DNA of 64,000 bases from Alienimonas chondri (GTDB lineage Bacteria > Planctomycetota > Planctomycetia > Planctomycetales > Planctomycetaceae): positions 1 through 64,000 of the forward strand of contig NZ_WTPX01000007.1 of NCBI RefSeq assembly GCF_013036045.1, read 5' to 3'. How positions within the stretch are numbered: position 1 is the first letter of the stretch; the number at the start of each line of letters is the position of its first letter. Made by a program: the position numbers and the translations under genes. Of this stretch, positions 35,049 through 45,379 are shown piece by piece. Under the pieces are notes generated by a model. That model was not told where the DNA came from, did no database searches, and saw only the letters and a program-made list of their open reading frames with translations.

Positions 35049-36032
35049 CTACTCGGGCGCGTCCGTGTCGCCCCCGGCTGCCGCATCGAGCGCCCGCAGG
35101 CCCGCTTCGACCGCGTCGATCCCGGCGACGGCGTCCGCCGGCTGCACGGCGGAGGGGGTATCGTTGGCGGTGTGAATCAGGGCGAGCACCTTCGGCAGGC
35201 CGGCCCGCGCCGGTCGGGCGCCGCCTTCCATCGCTTCGAGGAACGTCACCGTTTCGAGAATCTGCTCCTTCGGCAGCAGACTGAGCGAGAGGACGGTCAT
35301 TTTCGCCGCCGCCGATCCCGGCTCGGCGCCCCGCCGTCGCGCCGCGAACGAACGGTGATCGCTGGGCGGATAGACGGCCCCCACGACCGCAGGGAACGGC
35401 TCCGCCCGCTCGCCCCGATCGGCCGTCCCGGCGACGAACTTCTCGGCGGCGGCGCGATCGGTTTCGTCCGGGTGATGAACCCACAGCGTGTCGCCGTAAG
35501 CGAACACGTCGATGTTCACGAATAGGTCCGGGAACGTCGCGGCGGCGCCCTCCGTATCAGGTTCCCCGACCGCCTCCGCGAAGGCGCGAGACCCCAGCAA
35601 GCCCTGCTCTTCCTGGTCGAACCAGAGGCCGACGACGCGGTGATGCTTCAGCGGCTTCGCCTGAAACCGGCCGAGCAACTCCAGCACCGCGGCACAGCCG
35701 GCGGCGTTGTCGACGGCCCCGGTTCCCGCCTCGACCCGGTCCAGATGCGCCCCCACCATCAACGTGCGCACCGGCGTTCCGTTCGCCGCGGGCGGAACCT
35801 CGGCGAGCAGGTTCGCGCCCTCCCCGCCGGCGCTCTGGAACGTCCGCCGCTGGGGCATCAGTCGCAGCGCCTTCAGTTCATCCTCGATCGCCTCGCCGCG
35901 TCCGACCAGCGGTTCCGCGGCGGAGATCGCGACCACTCGGCGTTCCAGGCGCCGCGTTGCCTCGGCGTCCGGTTCCCCGCCGCCCACCGCGACCGAGAGC
36001 AACAGCATGAATTCGAGCGGGGCGACCATCAC
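35049..36032 (-). CDS. M28-family aminopeptidase
   Basis: 327 residues. Zinc peptidase domain: MVGAHLDRVEAGTGAVDNAAGCAAVLEL holds the first His/Asp ligands (HLD, DNAAG), followed by VVGLWFDQEEQGLLGSRAF with the catalytic Glu pair, and the final His in the GAVYPPSDHRSFAA segment. A short hydrophobic start (MMVAPLEFMLLLSVAVGGG) is a signal peptide or a single membrane anchor, so it likely cleaves peptides outside the cytoplasm. It ends about 80 bases before the glycosylase gene on the same strand. Confidence 0.9.
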   Translation of the reverse strand: MMVAPLEFMLLLSVAVGGGEPDAEATRRLERRVVAISAAEPLVGRGEAIEDELKALRLMPQRRTFQSAGGEGANLLAEVPPAANGTPVRTLMVGAHLDRVEAGTGAVDNAAGCAAVLELLGRFQAKPLKHHRVVGLWFDQEEQGLLGSRAFAEAVGEPDTEGAAATFPDLFVNIDVFAYGDTLWVHHPDETDRAAAEKFVAGTADRGERAEPFPAVVGAVYPPSDHRSFAARRRGAEPGSAAAKMTVLSLSLLPKEQILETVTFLEAMEGGARPARAGLPKVLALIHTANDTPSAVQPADAVAGIDAVEAGLRALDAAAGGDTDAPE

Positions 36033-36196
36033 GGAGACCGAAATGGGGGATGGGGGAATGAAGCGCGAAGCCAGGACGCGGCTCCCATACTACCCCGAAG
36101 CGTCCGCGAGAGCTGAGCGTGCGTCTTTCGCAGACTACGCGGGCGCCTTCGCGAACGCGTCGGATCGGTCGTTCCCTCGAATCGCAGGCGGGGCGT

Positions 36197-39100
36197 TTAT
36201 CGCAGGAAGATAAACTCTTTGGTGTTGATCAACGCATGGGCGAGGTCCGCCCAGCGTCCCGACTCGTTCCCTTCACTCTGCGGATCGTCGTCGGACATGG
36301 CCCGCAGGTACGCCGTCGCGACATCGATTTCGACCGTCGTCGGCGACCGGGCGAACGCGGTTTCATAGAGCCATGCGATCCGCTCGCGTTCCGAGGCCTC
36401 CGCTTCGACGGCCCGTGCGGCCCACGCTTCGGCCTGCTCCGCGACGAACGGGTCGTTGAGCAGAATGAGCGCCTGCGCCGGCACGTTAGAAACGTTCCGA
36501 CGCCCCATCGTGCTGAACGGGGCGGGCGTATCGAACGCGAGCATAAACGGCGACAGGAAGTTCCGCCGAACCGCCGTATAGATCGACCGGCGCCCCGCCC
36601 CGTCCAGCGGTCCGCTGCGCGGCGGACGGCCGCGGCCGTCCATAAAGGAGGTGAGGTGAATCGGCACCGGCGGGCCGTAGAGCGTCGGGTCGAGCCGCCC
36701 GGACAGCGCCAGCAACGCATCGCGAATCGCTTCCCCCTCTAGTCGCTTGGGCGGCCGATGGTGCCAGAGGCGGTTGGTCGGATCGGCGGCGACCGCCGTC
36801 GGGTTCGTTCGACTGCCCATCTGATAGGTCCGCGAGAGCACGATCCGCCGGATCGTCCGCTTCAGGCTGCGGCCGTCGCGCAGGAACTCCGACGCCAGAT
36901 AATCCAGCAATTCCGGGTGCGTGGGTCGCTGGCCGAGCACGCCGAAGTCGTCGGGAGTCGGCACCAGCCCCCGCCCCATCAACGAATGCCAGATGCGGTT
37001 CACGGCGACGCGGGCGGTCAGCGGGTTCTCAGGGTCGTTGATCGCCTCCGCCAACTGCAACCGGCCGCTACCGACCGGAATCTCCATCGGTTCATCCCCG
37101 GAGACGGCCGTCAGGAAGTGTCGCGGCTCCACCTCCCCCGGCTTGGAGGAATTCCCGCGGATAAAGATGGGCTGGTCCTCCCCCGTCCCGTCCAACATCG
37201 CCATCGCCAGGTGGGAGCGGAACTGAATCGTCTCCCGCAACGCCTCGCGTTCTTCCGCCCACGACCGCGTGAGATCGCCGGCCTCCGCATCCAGGATTCG
37301 GCGGGCTTCGTCCGCGTAGATCGCCGCCGCGTCCGCATCGACGGCAACCCGATCGAGTTGCGACTGTTGCGGCTTGGAGAGCCCCTGAGCGATCAGCGAG
37401 ACTTCGAGTTGCGCCCCCTCCGCGGGGGTGAATTCAAGGTGCACGCGATGCCCGACGTAACGCCCGAGCCGGAGCGTCACCCAGTCCTGGCCCTCACGAA
37501 TCTGTTGGACGGTCTCGCCGTGCAGCGGTCCGGCGACCAGCCGGTGCGAGTCGACGCAGGCGACCACATGGCCGGCTCCGCGGACGCGGCAGTTGACGAC
37601 GGCGTCGGTCAGGTCGAAGGTCGGCGAACGCAACGTGCGTCCGCTGCGGGGCAGCTTGGCGAGTTTGCTGCGGTTCGCGGTGTTCGGTTCGGAGATGGAC
37701 TCCAGGCCGTGCCAGATCGGGTCGCTGATCGCGGCGTCGGCCGCGGCGAACGCCAGTTGGTTCTTGCCCTCGACGGTCGTCCAATACGGCTCGCCGATGC
37801 GGAGCGGCCGCGGACCGAACAGGTAGCCGTCCTGGCGATAGGACTCCGCGGGCAGGTCGCCGTAATCGACGACGATCGATTCGCGCAAGTCTTCCGCAAG
37901 CAGCTGCGGCTGCGGCGGAACGAGGCCGCGTTCCGCCAGCAGGTCGGCGATCCGCGAGCGATATTGTTCGTCGACGGCGGCCAGTTCGTCCGCGACGCGG
38001 CCGTTGTGCTCCGACGATTCGAACCGCACCTGTCGATAGTCGCTGCTCTGCAGGAACCCCGCGAGCGAGTAATAATCGGCCGTCGAGATCGCGTCGAATT
38101 TATGATCGTGACAGCGGGCGCAAGACACCGTCACGCCCAGAAACGCCTTCGACATCACGTCGATCATATTGTCGAACCGGTCCGCCTCGTCCTTGCGAAT
38201 ATCGACCGGCGAGTGCACCCATTCGCCGAGGAACCAGAACCCGGTTCCGAGGATCGACTCGTTGAAGCCTTCTTCGGGATTCAAGCGAGGTTCGGCCAAG
38301 AGATCCCCGGCGAGATGCTCCCGCACGAGTTGGTCGTGCGGGACGTCCGCATTGAGGGCGCGAATGATATAGTCGCGGTATTGAAAGGCGTTCGGGGCGT
38401 CGTTGTCGAACTCGTGGCCCCGCGATTCCGCATAACGGACCAGATCGAGCCAGCGCCGGCCCCAGCGCTCGCCGAAGTGCGGCGAGGCCAGCAGTTCGTC
38501 GACCAGTTTTGCCGTCGCGTCGGTCGACGGATCGTTCAGGAAAGCCCGCGTTTGCTCCGGCGTGGGCGGCAATCCGATCAGATCGAACGTCAGCCGACGC
38601 AGCAGCGCCGAGCGCTCGGCGTCGGCGGCGGGTTCCAACCCGTTCGCCTCCAACTCTGCGAGGATGAAGCGATCCGCGTCGGTTCGCGGCCAGTCTTGAT
38701 CCGCGACGGCGGGCACGGCGGGCGATTCCACCGGCTGCCAGACCCAGTGGTCCGCCTTTCGAGCCTCAAGATCGAACTCCGGCTCGGCCGCGTCGCCGGT
38801 CGGCGCCGCTTCCTGCGGCCAGGGGGCGCCCATCTTGACCCAGCGTTCCAGCGTCGCGATCTCCTCGTCCGGCAACTTGCCGCTGGGCGGCATGTCGTAG
38901 GCGTACGATTCGTACCGCACCGCTTCGATCAACAGGCTCGCTTCCGGGTCGCCGGGCGTGAGCGCGGCTCCGGAATCGCCCCCCGCCAGCAACGAGGCCC
39001 GGCTGTCGGCGAGGAACCCGGCCTGGACCTTCTCGGCCTGCGTGCTGTGACAGGAATAACAATGCTCCGCCAGCAGCGGGCGGACTTCCTTTTCGAAGAA

Positions 39101-39202
39101 GGCCAGTTGCTCCGCCGTCGGCTCGCCCTCCGCGGCGCCGGCCAACGGGGCCAGGACGAGCAGCGCCGCCGTCGTGCAGTTCGTGATCGCCGCGTGAGTC
39201 AT
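36197..39202 (-). CDS. Exported DUF1549/DUF1553 protein with cytochrome C-type domain (PSCyt1)
   Basis: 1001 residues, starting at MTHAAITNC with a signal peptide (TTAALLVLAPLAGAAEG). The planctomycete cytochrome C domain has one heme site, C48-x-x-C51-H52 (EHCYSCHS), followed by MPPSGKLPDEEI, the distal Met region. DUF1549 follows (WPRTDADRFILAELEANGL ... VVRYAESRGHE-type segment), a carbohydrate-binding-like middle part, and DUF1553 (NPLTARVAVNRIWHSLMGRGLV, SRTYQMGSRTNP, APFSTMGRRNVSNVPAQALILLNDP). The family is abundant in planctomycetes, commonly beside DUF1501 genes; no such gene is adjacent. Its function is not established. Confidence 0.93.
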   Translation of the reverse strand: MTHAAITNCTTAALLVLAPLAGAAEGEPTAEQLAFFEKEVRPLLAEHCYSCHSTQAEKVQAGFLADSRASLLAGGDSGAALTPGDPEASLLIEAVRYESYAYDMPPSGKLPDEEIATLERWVKMGAPWPQEAAPTGDAAEPEFDLEARKADHWVWQPVESPAVPAVADQDWPRTDADRFILAELEANGLEPAADAERSALLRRLTFDLIGLPPTPEQTRAFLNDPSTDATAKLVDELLASPHFGERWGRRWLDLVRYAESRGHEFDNDAPNAFQYRDYIIRALNADVPHDQLVREHLAGDLLAEPRLNPEEGFNESILGTGFWFLGEWVHSPVDIRKDEADRFDNMIDVMSKAFLGVTVSCARCHDHKFDAISTADYYSLAGFLQSSDYRQVRFESSEHNGRVADELAAVDEQYRSRIADLLAERGLVPPQPQLLAEDLRESIVVDYGDLPAESYRQDGYLFGPRPLRIGEPYWTTVEGKNQLAFAAADAAISDPIWHGLESISEPNTANRSKLAKLPRSGRTLRSPTFDLTDAVVNCRVRGAGHVVACVDSHRLVAGPLHGETVQQIREGQDWVTLRLGRYVGHRVHLEFTPAEGAQLEVSLIAQGLSKPQQSQLDRVAVDADAAAIYADEARRILDAEAGDLTRSWAEEREALRETIQFRSHLAMAMLDGTGEDQPIFIRGNSSKPGEVEPRHFLTAVSGDEPMEIPVGSGRLQLAEAINDPENPLTARVAVNRIWHSLMGRGLVPTPDDFGVLGQRPTHPELLDYLASEFLRDGRSLKRTIRRIVLSRTYQMGSRTNPTAVAADPTNRLWHHRPPKRLEGEAIRDALLALSGRLDPTLYGPPVPIHLTSFMDGRGRPPRSGPLDGAGRRSIYTAVRRNFLSPFMLAFDTPAPFSTMGRRNVSNVPAQALILLNDPFVAEQAEAWAARAVEAEASERERIAWLYETAFARSPTTVEIDVATAYLRAMSDDDPQSEGNESGRWADLAHALINTKEFIFLR

Positions 39203-39499
39203 GAAACGAACTCTCTGAGGAAGCGAACGGCAGCGTCCCCCCGGGCCGCCGCGACGTGCCATCGTACACGCTGATGCATCGGCATCAAAAACGGAATGAA
39301 ATGCCCGCGCCCCGGCGGCGGCGCGCCCCGGGATGCGGCGCGCTGCGGGTCGCCGTCCGCAAATCGAGCGCTTTTCCGTTCCCCGCCGGGATTTCGCTGA
39401 TTGCTTCCACGCTTCGCAGCCGAAACGTTCGGAAGCGAAGGGGGCGGCGCACGCCGTGTCGCCCCGCGCTCTGTCAGCGTCTTGTTCGATCCGGCACGG

Positions 39500-42400
39500 A
39501 TGCCCCCGATTGCACCGCCTGTAAACAGCGCCCGCTCCCTGCCGGAGAAGTCACGCGCCCGGTTCGTGCCGGCGGCGCTGCTGGTCGCCGTCGTCGCCGC
39601 GGCGGCGGGAGCCCAGGATGTCGTCGTCTCTCATGGCACGACTTACCAAGTGGACGACGTTTGGTCCGTCGGGCGTCTCACCGTCGAGGCCGCTCCCGGC
39701 GTCGGGAGCCACGGTCGGGTGACGATCCTCGGGAACGGCTCCGGCGGTCCCGGCTTCCTCACCGCTGACTTCGTTGAGAACGACGGGGAGGTGGTCATCC
39801 TGGAGGGCGGCCGGCTGGACTCCCGCCTGGACTTCGGCCTGTTCCGGTACGCGGACGTCGAAGGCCGACTGAACGTCGGCGGCAATCTGCTGATCGGGTC
39901 GTCCGGCCTGCTGGAGACTCAGGGCCAGAGCACGGTGACGACCGACGGCCATCTGATCTTCCTCGGCGGCGGCGACGCGCTCGTCTCCGGATCCTTCCGC
40001 GCAAACCGCGGCGTCTTCTCGCAATCGGGGCAGGTCAGGGTCAGTGAGAACGGTTCGTTTCACGTCTTGGATGACGTCCTGTTCGAAGCCGGGAGCGAAG
40101 CGTCGGCAGCGGGCGATCTCATCAGCGAGGCGGGCGGCTTCGTCCTGAAAGACAACTCCACCATGGACGTGCAGGCGGGGGGCACGCTGCGGGCGCTCGG
40201 CGGGGGGATCGAACTCAGTGCAGGATCCTTCATCGAAGTCTCCGGAACCGCAGCCGCGGTCGGCGCCGTGACCGGCGACGGAGCCACGACGAACCTGGAG
40301 GTGAGGTCGGGCGGACTGCTGACCGGAGCCGCCTTCGCCGCCTCGGGCGGAGCGGATTGGACCGTTCTCGGTACGGCCGCCGCAGCCGATGCGATCTTGG
40401 CGACGGGCAGCGGGACGCGGTTCGAAGTCCAGGAGGGCGGGACGCTGACCGGCGGTTCCCTCCGCGTGGACGACGGCGCCCTGGTTCAGATCGGGAACGG
40501 CGGCGACGTCGATCAGGCGACGTTGTTCATCACCTCCGCGACCGTCGGCGGCGGCGGAGCGAACGGCGGCGAACTCACGATCTACGGACGCGCTTCGACG
40601 GGCGCGACGAGCGTCCGCGGGAACGGGGTCGTGGCCGTCATCGGCGAACTCATCTCCGATTCCCTAACGACCGCCGGCCACCTCGAAGTGCGGGCCGGCG
40701 GCCGGTTGGACGCGGGACACGTGCGGTCCTCAGGGGACACGGGCTTCCTGGGCGGCAGCGAGGTGGAGATCGATCGCCTGACCGTGACCGGCGGCCAGAC
40801 CAATGTCGGCGGTCATACGACGGTCGCGAACGACCTGACCGTCGACGGGGCCGACGCCTTGCTGGATCTCGGCACGGCGGGCCGTCTGCAGGCCGACTCC
40901 CTCTCCGTGCTGCGCGGCGGAGCCCACGTTCGGGGAGACGCGACCGTGCACGCCGAGGTCTCCGCGGACGGCCCCGGTTCGACGTTGATCGTCGCCGGAA
41001 CGGGTCTCCTCCGCGGCGAGAACCTCCGTCTCTCCGACGCGGCGACCGCCGAAATCGCCGGCCGCGCGGCGCTGTCCGGGCAGACGCTGATTGAAGATCG
41101 CGACGCGGCCCTCGTCATCAGGCAGGACGGTCGGCACTCCACCCGATCCCTGACCGTACGCGGCGGGGCGACCGCCACGGTCGACGCCCGGACCGGCGGG
41201 GCCGAAGCCGGTTCGCTGATCGTGGCGGACTCCACCCTGATCGGCGCGGCGGACTCGAACGAGGGCGGCCAGTTGAGGGTCGACGGGGCCGCGTCGCTCG
41301 GGGAAACGACGCTTTCGAGAGCCGGATCGCTCGTCGTCTCCGGGACGGCGGACACCCGCGACGCCGCCGACGCGTTGCGCGGCCTTTCGATCCACGACTC
41401 CGCCGAGCTGCGAGCGCTGTTCGGCAGCGCCCTGACGACCGGCGACGTCGCGACGCGCGGCGAACTTCACACCGCGTCGGGCGCGACGCTGACCGCCGGG
41501 ACCGTCGCGGTCGAAGACGGGGTCGTCGCCCTTCGAGGAACGTCCTCGTTCGATGCGTTGCACGTCGAGGGAGGCACGGTCGACCTGTCGGGACAGACGG
41601 CGTTGGGCGATCTGACCGTCGCCGGCGGGATCGTCGAAGCCGGGGATTTCCAGACTTTGGAGGTCGCCGGCTCGACCCGCCTCGACGGCGGAACGCTGAC
41701 GGTCTCGAAAAGGGCCGCCCTCGGCGCGACGACCGTCTTCGCCGGCACGCTGCGTATCGAGAGCGAAGTGGAGACCGACTCCGACGCTCTCGCCGAAGAC
41801 GTGCGGAAGGCGCTGACGGTCGACGGCGGCGCCGTGAACGTCGTTGAGTCCGGCGTGCTGAAAGCCGGGGTGATGACGATCGACGGCGGCGGGAGCGTGT
41901 CGGTCGCCGACCATGCCAGTTCAGCCGGGGCGCTCCACGCCGATTCCGCCCGCATCGGCGACGGCCTGAACGGCGGCTCGCTGACCGTCGGCGGAACCGC
42001 TTCGCTCGGCGGGACCGACCTCCTCAGCGACAGCGTCGTCACGGTCGACGGGACTCTGCAAACCGACGACCTGCGCTCCGCGGGATCCCTCATCGTCAAC
42101 GTGGTCGGCTCGCTCCAGACCGGCGCCGCGACCTTCGTCGACGGCGACGCGGAGATTTGGGGGGAAGCCGCGTTCGACTCGCTGACCGTCGACGGCGGGA
42201 CGCTGAACACGTTCGACCTCCTCGGCGCCGCGGACGCGCTGTTCGCCGGGGGAACTTCGACCCTGAACGGCCCCAACGCCTTCGAACGACTCGACGTGAC
42301 CGGCGGGGCGGTCTCGATCGACGCCTTGAACGTCGTCGACGGCGCCGCGGTTTCGGGCGGCACGCTGACGCTCCACGGTCAAGCCGGCCTCGGGACCGTT

Positions 42401-45247
42401 TCGGCGACCGGCGGCGACCTCCTCATCACCGGCGCCGTCTCCACCCGCGCCGACTTCGACGACATCGCCAGCCCGCTGAACGCCTTCACGATCGGCGAGC
42501 ACGGCGCCGTCACCGTGGCGGCCGGCGGATCGCTGGCCGCCTCCGAGCTGCTCGTCGACGGGACGTTCGACCTCGCCGGTCACCTCAGTCTGAGGGAATC
42601 GTTCCGGATCACGGGCGGAACCGTGTCGATGGACGAACACGCCTGGTTGGAGACAAACGGACCGGATGCGATCGGGCTGACGATGACCGGCGGCCGCGCC
42701 GATCTCGGCGGGGACGTCGAACTGACCGGAGCCACGATCTTCGACGGGGCCGACGCCGTCGCGACGCTCGGCGGGTTCTTCAAAGCTCAGTCGCTCTCGG
42801 TGACGGGCGATGCGGAGGTGACCGTCGAAGCCGACGCCGCCCTGCACCTGTCCGGGGACCACTCCGGCCCGACCTTGCTCGGAACCAATCTGGCGACCGG
42901 CGGCGCCCTGACGATCCACGGAGCCGTGTCTCTGTCCGAGACGGTCGTCGGCGCCGGCTCCACGCTGACCGTGGCCGGGCTGTCCGAGACCGGCAGCTCA
43001 TTCTTTCACCTGTTCTCCGAACCGCTGCGGGACCTCACGACCGACGGCGCGATCGCCGTCACGGCGACCGGTCGGCTGTTCGCCGACGAGATCGCCGTGG
43101 GCCGGACCGGCACGTTGACGGTCGGCGAGGGCGTCCAGTTGGGAACCTTCGCCCCGGATTCCGTCGCCGCGGCGACCGCCCTGAGCGCCGGCACGCTGTT
43201 CGGCCGCTCGCTGACCGTCGAGGGCGTCGCGGCGTTGGGATCGGTCGTCGTCGCCGACGGGGGAGAACTAACGATCGCAGGCGCCGCGACGACCGACCGC
43301 GACCCGACCGGCGCCGGGCCGCGGGGACGGCTTTTCGTCGATCAGGGAGGGAGCTTGACCGTCTCGCGGGAGGGAACACTGTCCGTCGGCGATCTGTGGA
43401 TCGACGGACAGGTCGCCGTGGTCGGTGACGCGGACAGCCGCGGCGTATTGAATGCGCACGAGGTCACGCTCGAGGAGAACGGGTCGCTGACGATCGGCGG
43501 CGGGGCGTTCACCGCCGCCGCCCTGGACGCCCATGAAAACAGCGAACTGATCGTCGTCGACGGCGGAATCTTCCGATTGACCGACTCCTCCGTCTTCGAT
43601 GCGGACCTGCTCCTCGACGGCGGACTCACGGTGCCGTCGCTGGTGATCGACGAACAGGGCACGCTCCACGGCTCCGGCACGTTGGTCACCGGCACGGGAG
43701 CGGGTGGCGCCGGGGGTAACGACGGCCTGACGGTTCGCGGCAGGATCGCCCCCGGCAACAGCCCCGGAATCATCGCGATCGCGGGACGGACCGCCTTCGT
43801 TCCCTCCACGACGTTCGACATCGAACTGGTGGCCGTCCCGCTCGGCGCGACCCCGGTCGCCGGGCGGGACTTCGACCGGATCGCGATCGCCGGCGCCGCG
43901 GTCGTGAACGGCGGGACGTTGAACGTCTTGCGGTTCGGCCCGAATCGGCCCTACGCCGTCGGGACCCGCTACGACTTCCTCACGGCCAGCGACGGCCTGA
44001 CCGTGCTCGACGCCCCGATCCTCCGCGAATCGATCGCCGGGGTGCGGTTCGCCCCGCTGGTCACCCCGAACTCCTTCGGCGTGGTCGCCGCCCGGGACCG
44101 TTCGACCGCGGCCCTGGCCGGCAACGCGAATCAGTTCGCGGTCGGCGGGGCGCTGGACGCGTCCGCGAACGTCGCGGCCCTCGGTCCGATTCGCGACGCC
44201 CTCGACACCCTCCCCGACGCCGCCGAGGTTCGGCGAGGACTGACCCAATTGAACGGCGAGGTCTACGGCTCCCACCTGGCCGCTCTCAATCGCAGTTCGC
44301 TCCTGTTCCTCGACGCCGTCGCCGCCCGTTCCACACCGGCCCCGGTTCTCTGCGCCCGGTGCGGCGAACGCCACGGGGCGCTGGGGGGACGTTGCGGTCT
44401 CCGCGGATGGCAACACGCTTACGGCGCCGGCGGACGCATCGGCGGTGACAGAAACGCGTCGCGAACCGAATTCGGCAACGTCGGAACCGCGGTCGGGCTG
44501 AGCGAGACGTTCGATCGCGGTCGGTTTTGCGTCGACGTCGGCACGTTCTACGGCTTCGAATCGATCACCGTCCGCGTTCCCGCCGCCCGCGGCAGCGTGA
44601 CCAGCCACGTGCATCGCGTGGGCGGTTCGCTGGGCGTGTCGGCCGGGCGGACCTTCGGCCGGGCGACGGCGTTCGGCGGATTCGGCGCTCATGACGGCCG
44701 CCGCGACCTGCACATCGCAAACCCCAACTTCCCCCTGACCGACGCGACGACGTCGAGCTTCGACGGCGCCCTCGCCGCGCTGGACGCCGAAGCGGGGGTG
44801 ATGCTCGGCGACGAAGGGGCCTTCCTCACCCCGGTGATCGGGTTGCGGCACACCCACGCCTCGCGGGACGGCTTCGCCGAGCGCGGCGGCGTCTTGGCGT
44901 TGGACGTCGAAGACTCCACGCTCAACGCCCTCCGCGTGCGACTGGGCGCCCGGGCCGGACGCCGGTTGACGGCCGTGCGAGCGATCCCGATCGCCGGCAC
45001 GCTGGCGGCCTACTACAGCCGCGACGTCTCCGCCGGATCGACCGATCGCTACGCCGCCGCGTTCGCCGCGGCTCCCTCGGACGGGTTCGCCGGCCTCGGC
45101 GTCGACTTCGGGGCGGATCGGTTCGTCATCGGTCCGGGACTGACGATCGGCGAGGGGCCGGTGCAGTTCTCCGCCAGCTACCGCGCCGATTTGGGCGAAC
45201 ACGTCGTCCTGCACAGCGGCGACGTCCGCTTCGAAGTGCGGTTCTGA
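39500..45247 (+). CDS. Giant autotransporter-like adhesin
   Basis: 1915 residues from MPPIAPPVN; a signal peptide (RFVPAALLVAVVAAAAGAQ) follows a basic stretch. Residues about 60-1450 are repeats of short Gly-, Thr- and Val-rich strands (LTVDGG, GGTLNV, GGSLTVGG), predicted as a long beta-helix passenger. Residues about 1630-1915 resemble an autotransporter beta-barrel: alternating strands ending in the terminal FEVRF, with the C-terminal phenylalanine needed for outer membrane insertion. A short Cys cluster (CARCGERHGALGGRCG) precedes the barrel. Type V secretion is thus inferred. The gene is divergent from the DUF1549 gene, with a 300-base shared gap. Confidence 0.85.
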   Translation: MPPIAPPVNSARSLPEKSRARFVPAALLVAVVAAAAGAQDVVVSHGTTYQVDDVWSVGRLTVEAAPGVGSHGRVTILGNGSGGPGFLTADFVENDGEVVILEGGRLDSRLDFGLFRYADVEGRLNVGGNLLIGSSGLLETQGQSTVTTDGHLIFLGGGDALVSGSFRANRGVFSQSGQVRVSENGSFHVLDDVLFEAGSEASAAGDLISEAGGFVLKDNSTMDVQAGGTLRALGGGIELSAGSFIEVSGTAAAVGAVTGDGATTNLEVRSGGLLTGAAFAASGGADWTVLGTAAAADAILATGSGTRFEVQEGGTLTGGSLRVDDGALVQIGNGGDVDQATLFITSATVGGGGANGGELTIYGRASTGATSVRGNGVVAVIGELISDSLTTAGHLEVRAGGRLDAGHVRSSGDTGFLGGSEVEIDRLTVTGGQTNVGGHTTVANDLTVDGADALLDLGTAGRLQADSLSVLRGGAHVRGDATVHAEVSADGPGSTLIVAGTGLLRGENLRLSDAATAEIAGRAALSGQTLIEDRDAALVIRQDGRHSTRSLTVRGGATATVDARTGGAEAGSLIVADSTLIGAADSNEGGQLRVDGAASLGETTLSRAGSLVVSGTADTRDAADALRGLSIHDSAELRALFGSALTTGDVATRGELHTASGATLTAGTVAVEDGVVALRGTSSFDALHVEGGTVDLSGQTALGDLTVAGGIVEAGDFQTLEVAGSTRLDGGTLTVSKRAALGATTVFAGTLRIESEVETDSDALAEDVRKALTVDGGAVNVVESGVLKAGVMTIDGGGSVSVADHASSAGALHADSARIGDGLNGGSLTVGGTASLGGTDLLSDSVVTVDGTLQTDDLRSAGSLIVNVVGSLQTGAATFVDGDAEIWGEAAFDSLTVDGGTLNTFDLLGAADALFAGGTSTLNGPNAFERLDVTGGAVSIDALNVVDGAAVSGGTLTLHGQAGLGTVSATGGDLLITGAVSTRADFDDIASPLNAFTIGEHGAVTVAAGGSLAASELLVDGTFDLAGHLSLRESFRITGGTVSMDEHAWLETNGPDAIGLTMTGGRADLGGDVELTGATIFDGADAVATLGGFFKAQSLSVTGDAEVTVEADAALHLSGDHSGPTLLGTNLATGGALTIHGAVSLSETVVGAGSTLTVAGLSETGSSFFHLFSEPLRDLTTDGAIAVTATGRLFADEIAVGRTGTLTVGEGVQLGTFAPDSVAAATALSAGTLFGRSLTVEGVAALGSVVVADGGELTIAGAATTDRDPTGAGPRGRLFVDQGGSLTVSREGTLSVGDLWIDGQVAVVGDADSRGVLNAHEVTLEENGSLTIGGGAFTAAALDAHENSELIVVDGGIFRLTDSSVFDADLLLDGGLTVPSLVIDEQGTLHGSGTLVTGTGAGGAGGNDGLTVRGRIAPGNSPGIIAIAGRTAFVPSTTFDIELVAVPLGATPVAGRDFDRIAIAGAAVVNGGTLNVLRFGPNRPYAVGTRYDFLTASDGLTVLDAPILRESIAGVRFAPLVTPNSFGVVAARDRSTAALAGNANQFAVGGALDASANVAALGPIRDALDTLPDAAEVRRGLTQLNGEVYGSHLAALNRSSLLFLDAVAARSTPAPVLCARCGERHGALGGRCGLRGWQHAYGAGGRIGGDRNASRTEFGNVGTAVGLSETFDRGRFCVDVGTFYGFESITVRVPAARGSVTSHVHRVGGSLGVSAGRTFGRATAFGGFGAHDGRRDLHIANPNFPLTDATTSSFDGALAALDAEAGVMLGDEGAFLTPVIGLRHTHASRDGFAERGGVLALDVEDSTLNALRVRLGARAGRRLTAVRAIPIAGTLAAYYSRDVSAGSTDRYAAAFAAAPSDGFAGLGVDFGADRFVIGPGLTIGEGPVQFSASYRADLGEHVVLHSGDVRFEVRF

Positions 45248-45379
45248 TCCGCGTTCGGCCGCCGGGCCGCGGATTGAATAGGCGGAACGCACGCTCACCG
45301 AAACGCCGAGAACCCGTGATCGGAGACCTGATCGGGGAACGGTCGCCGTCGCGCCGAATCGAAGGGGGGAAAGCACCCA

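Noticed and set aside
36758..39274. An 838-codon open frame on the plus strand opposite the DUF1549/DUF1553 gene
   Set aside because: Arg/Val-rich shadow of a well-supported gene; no signal peptide or motif.
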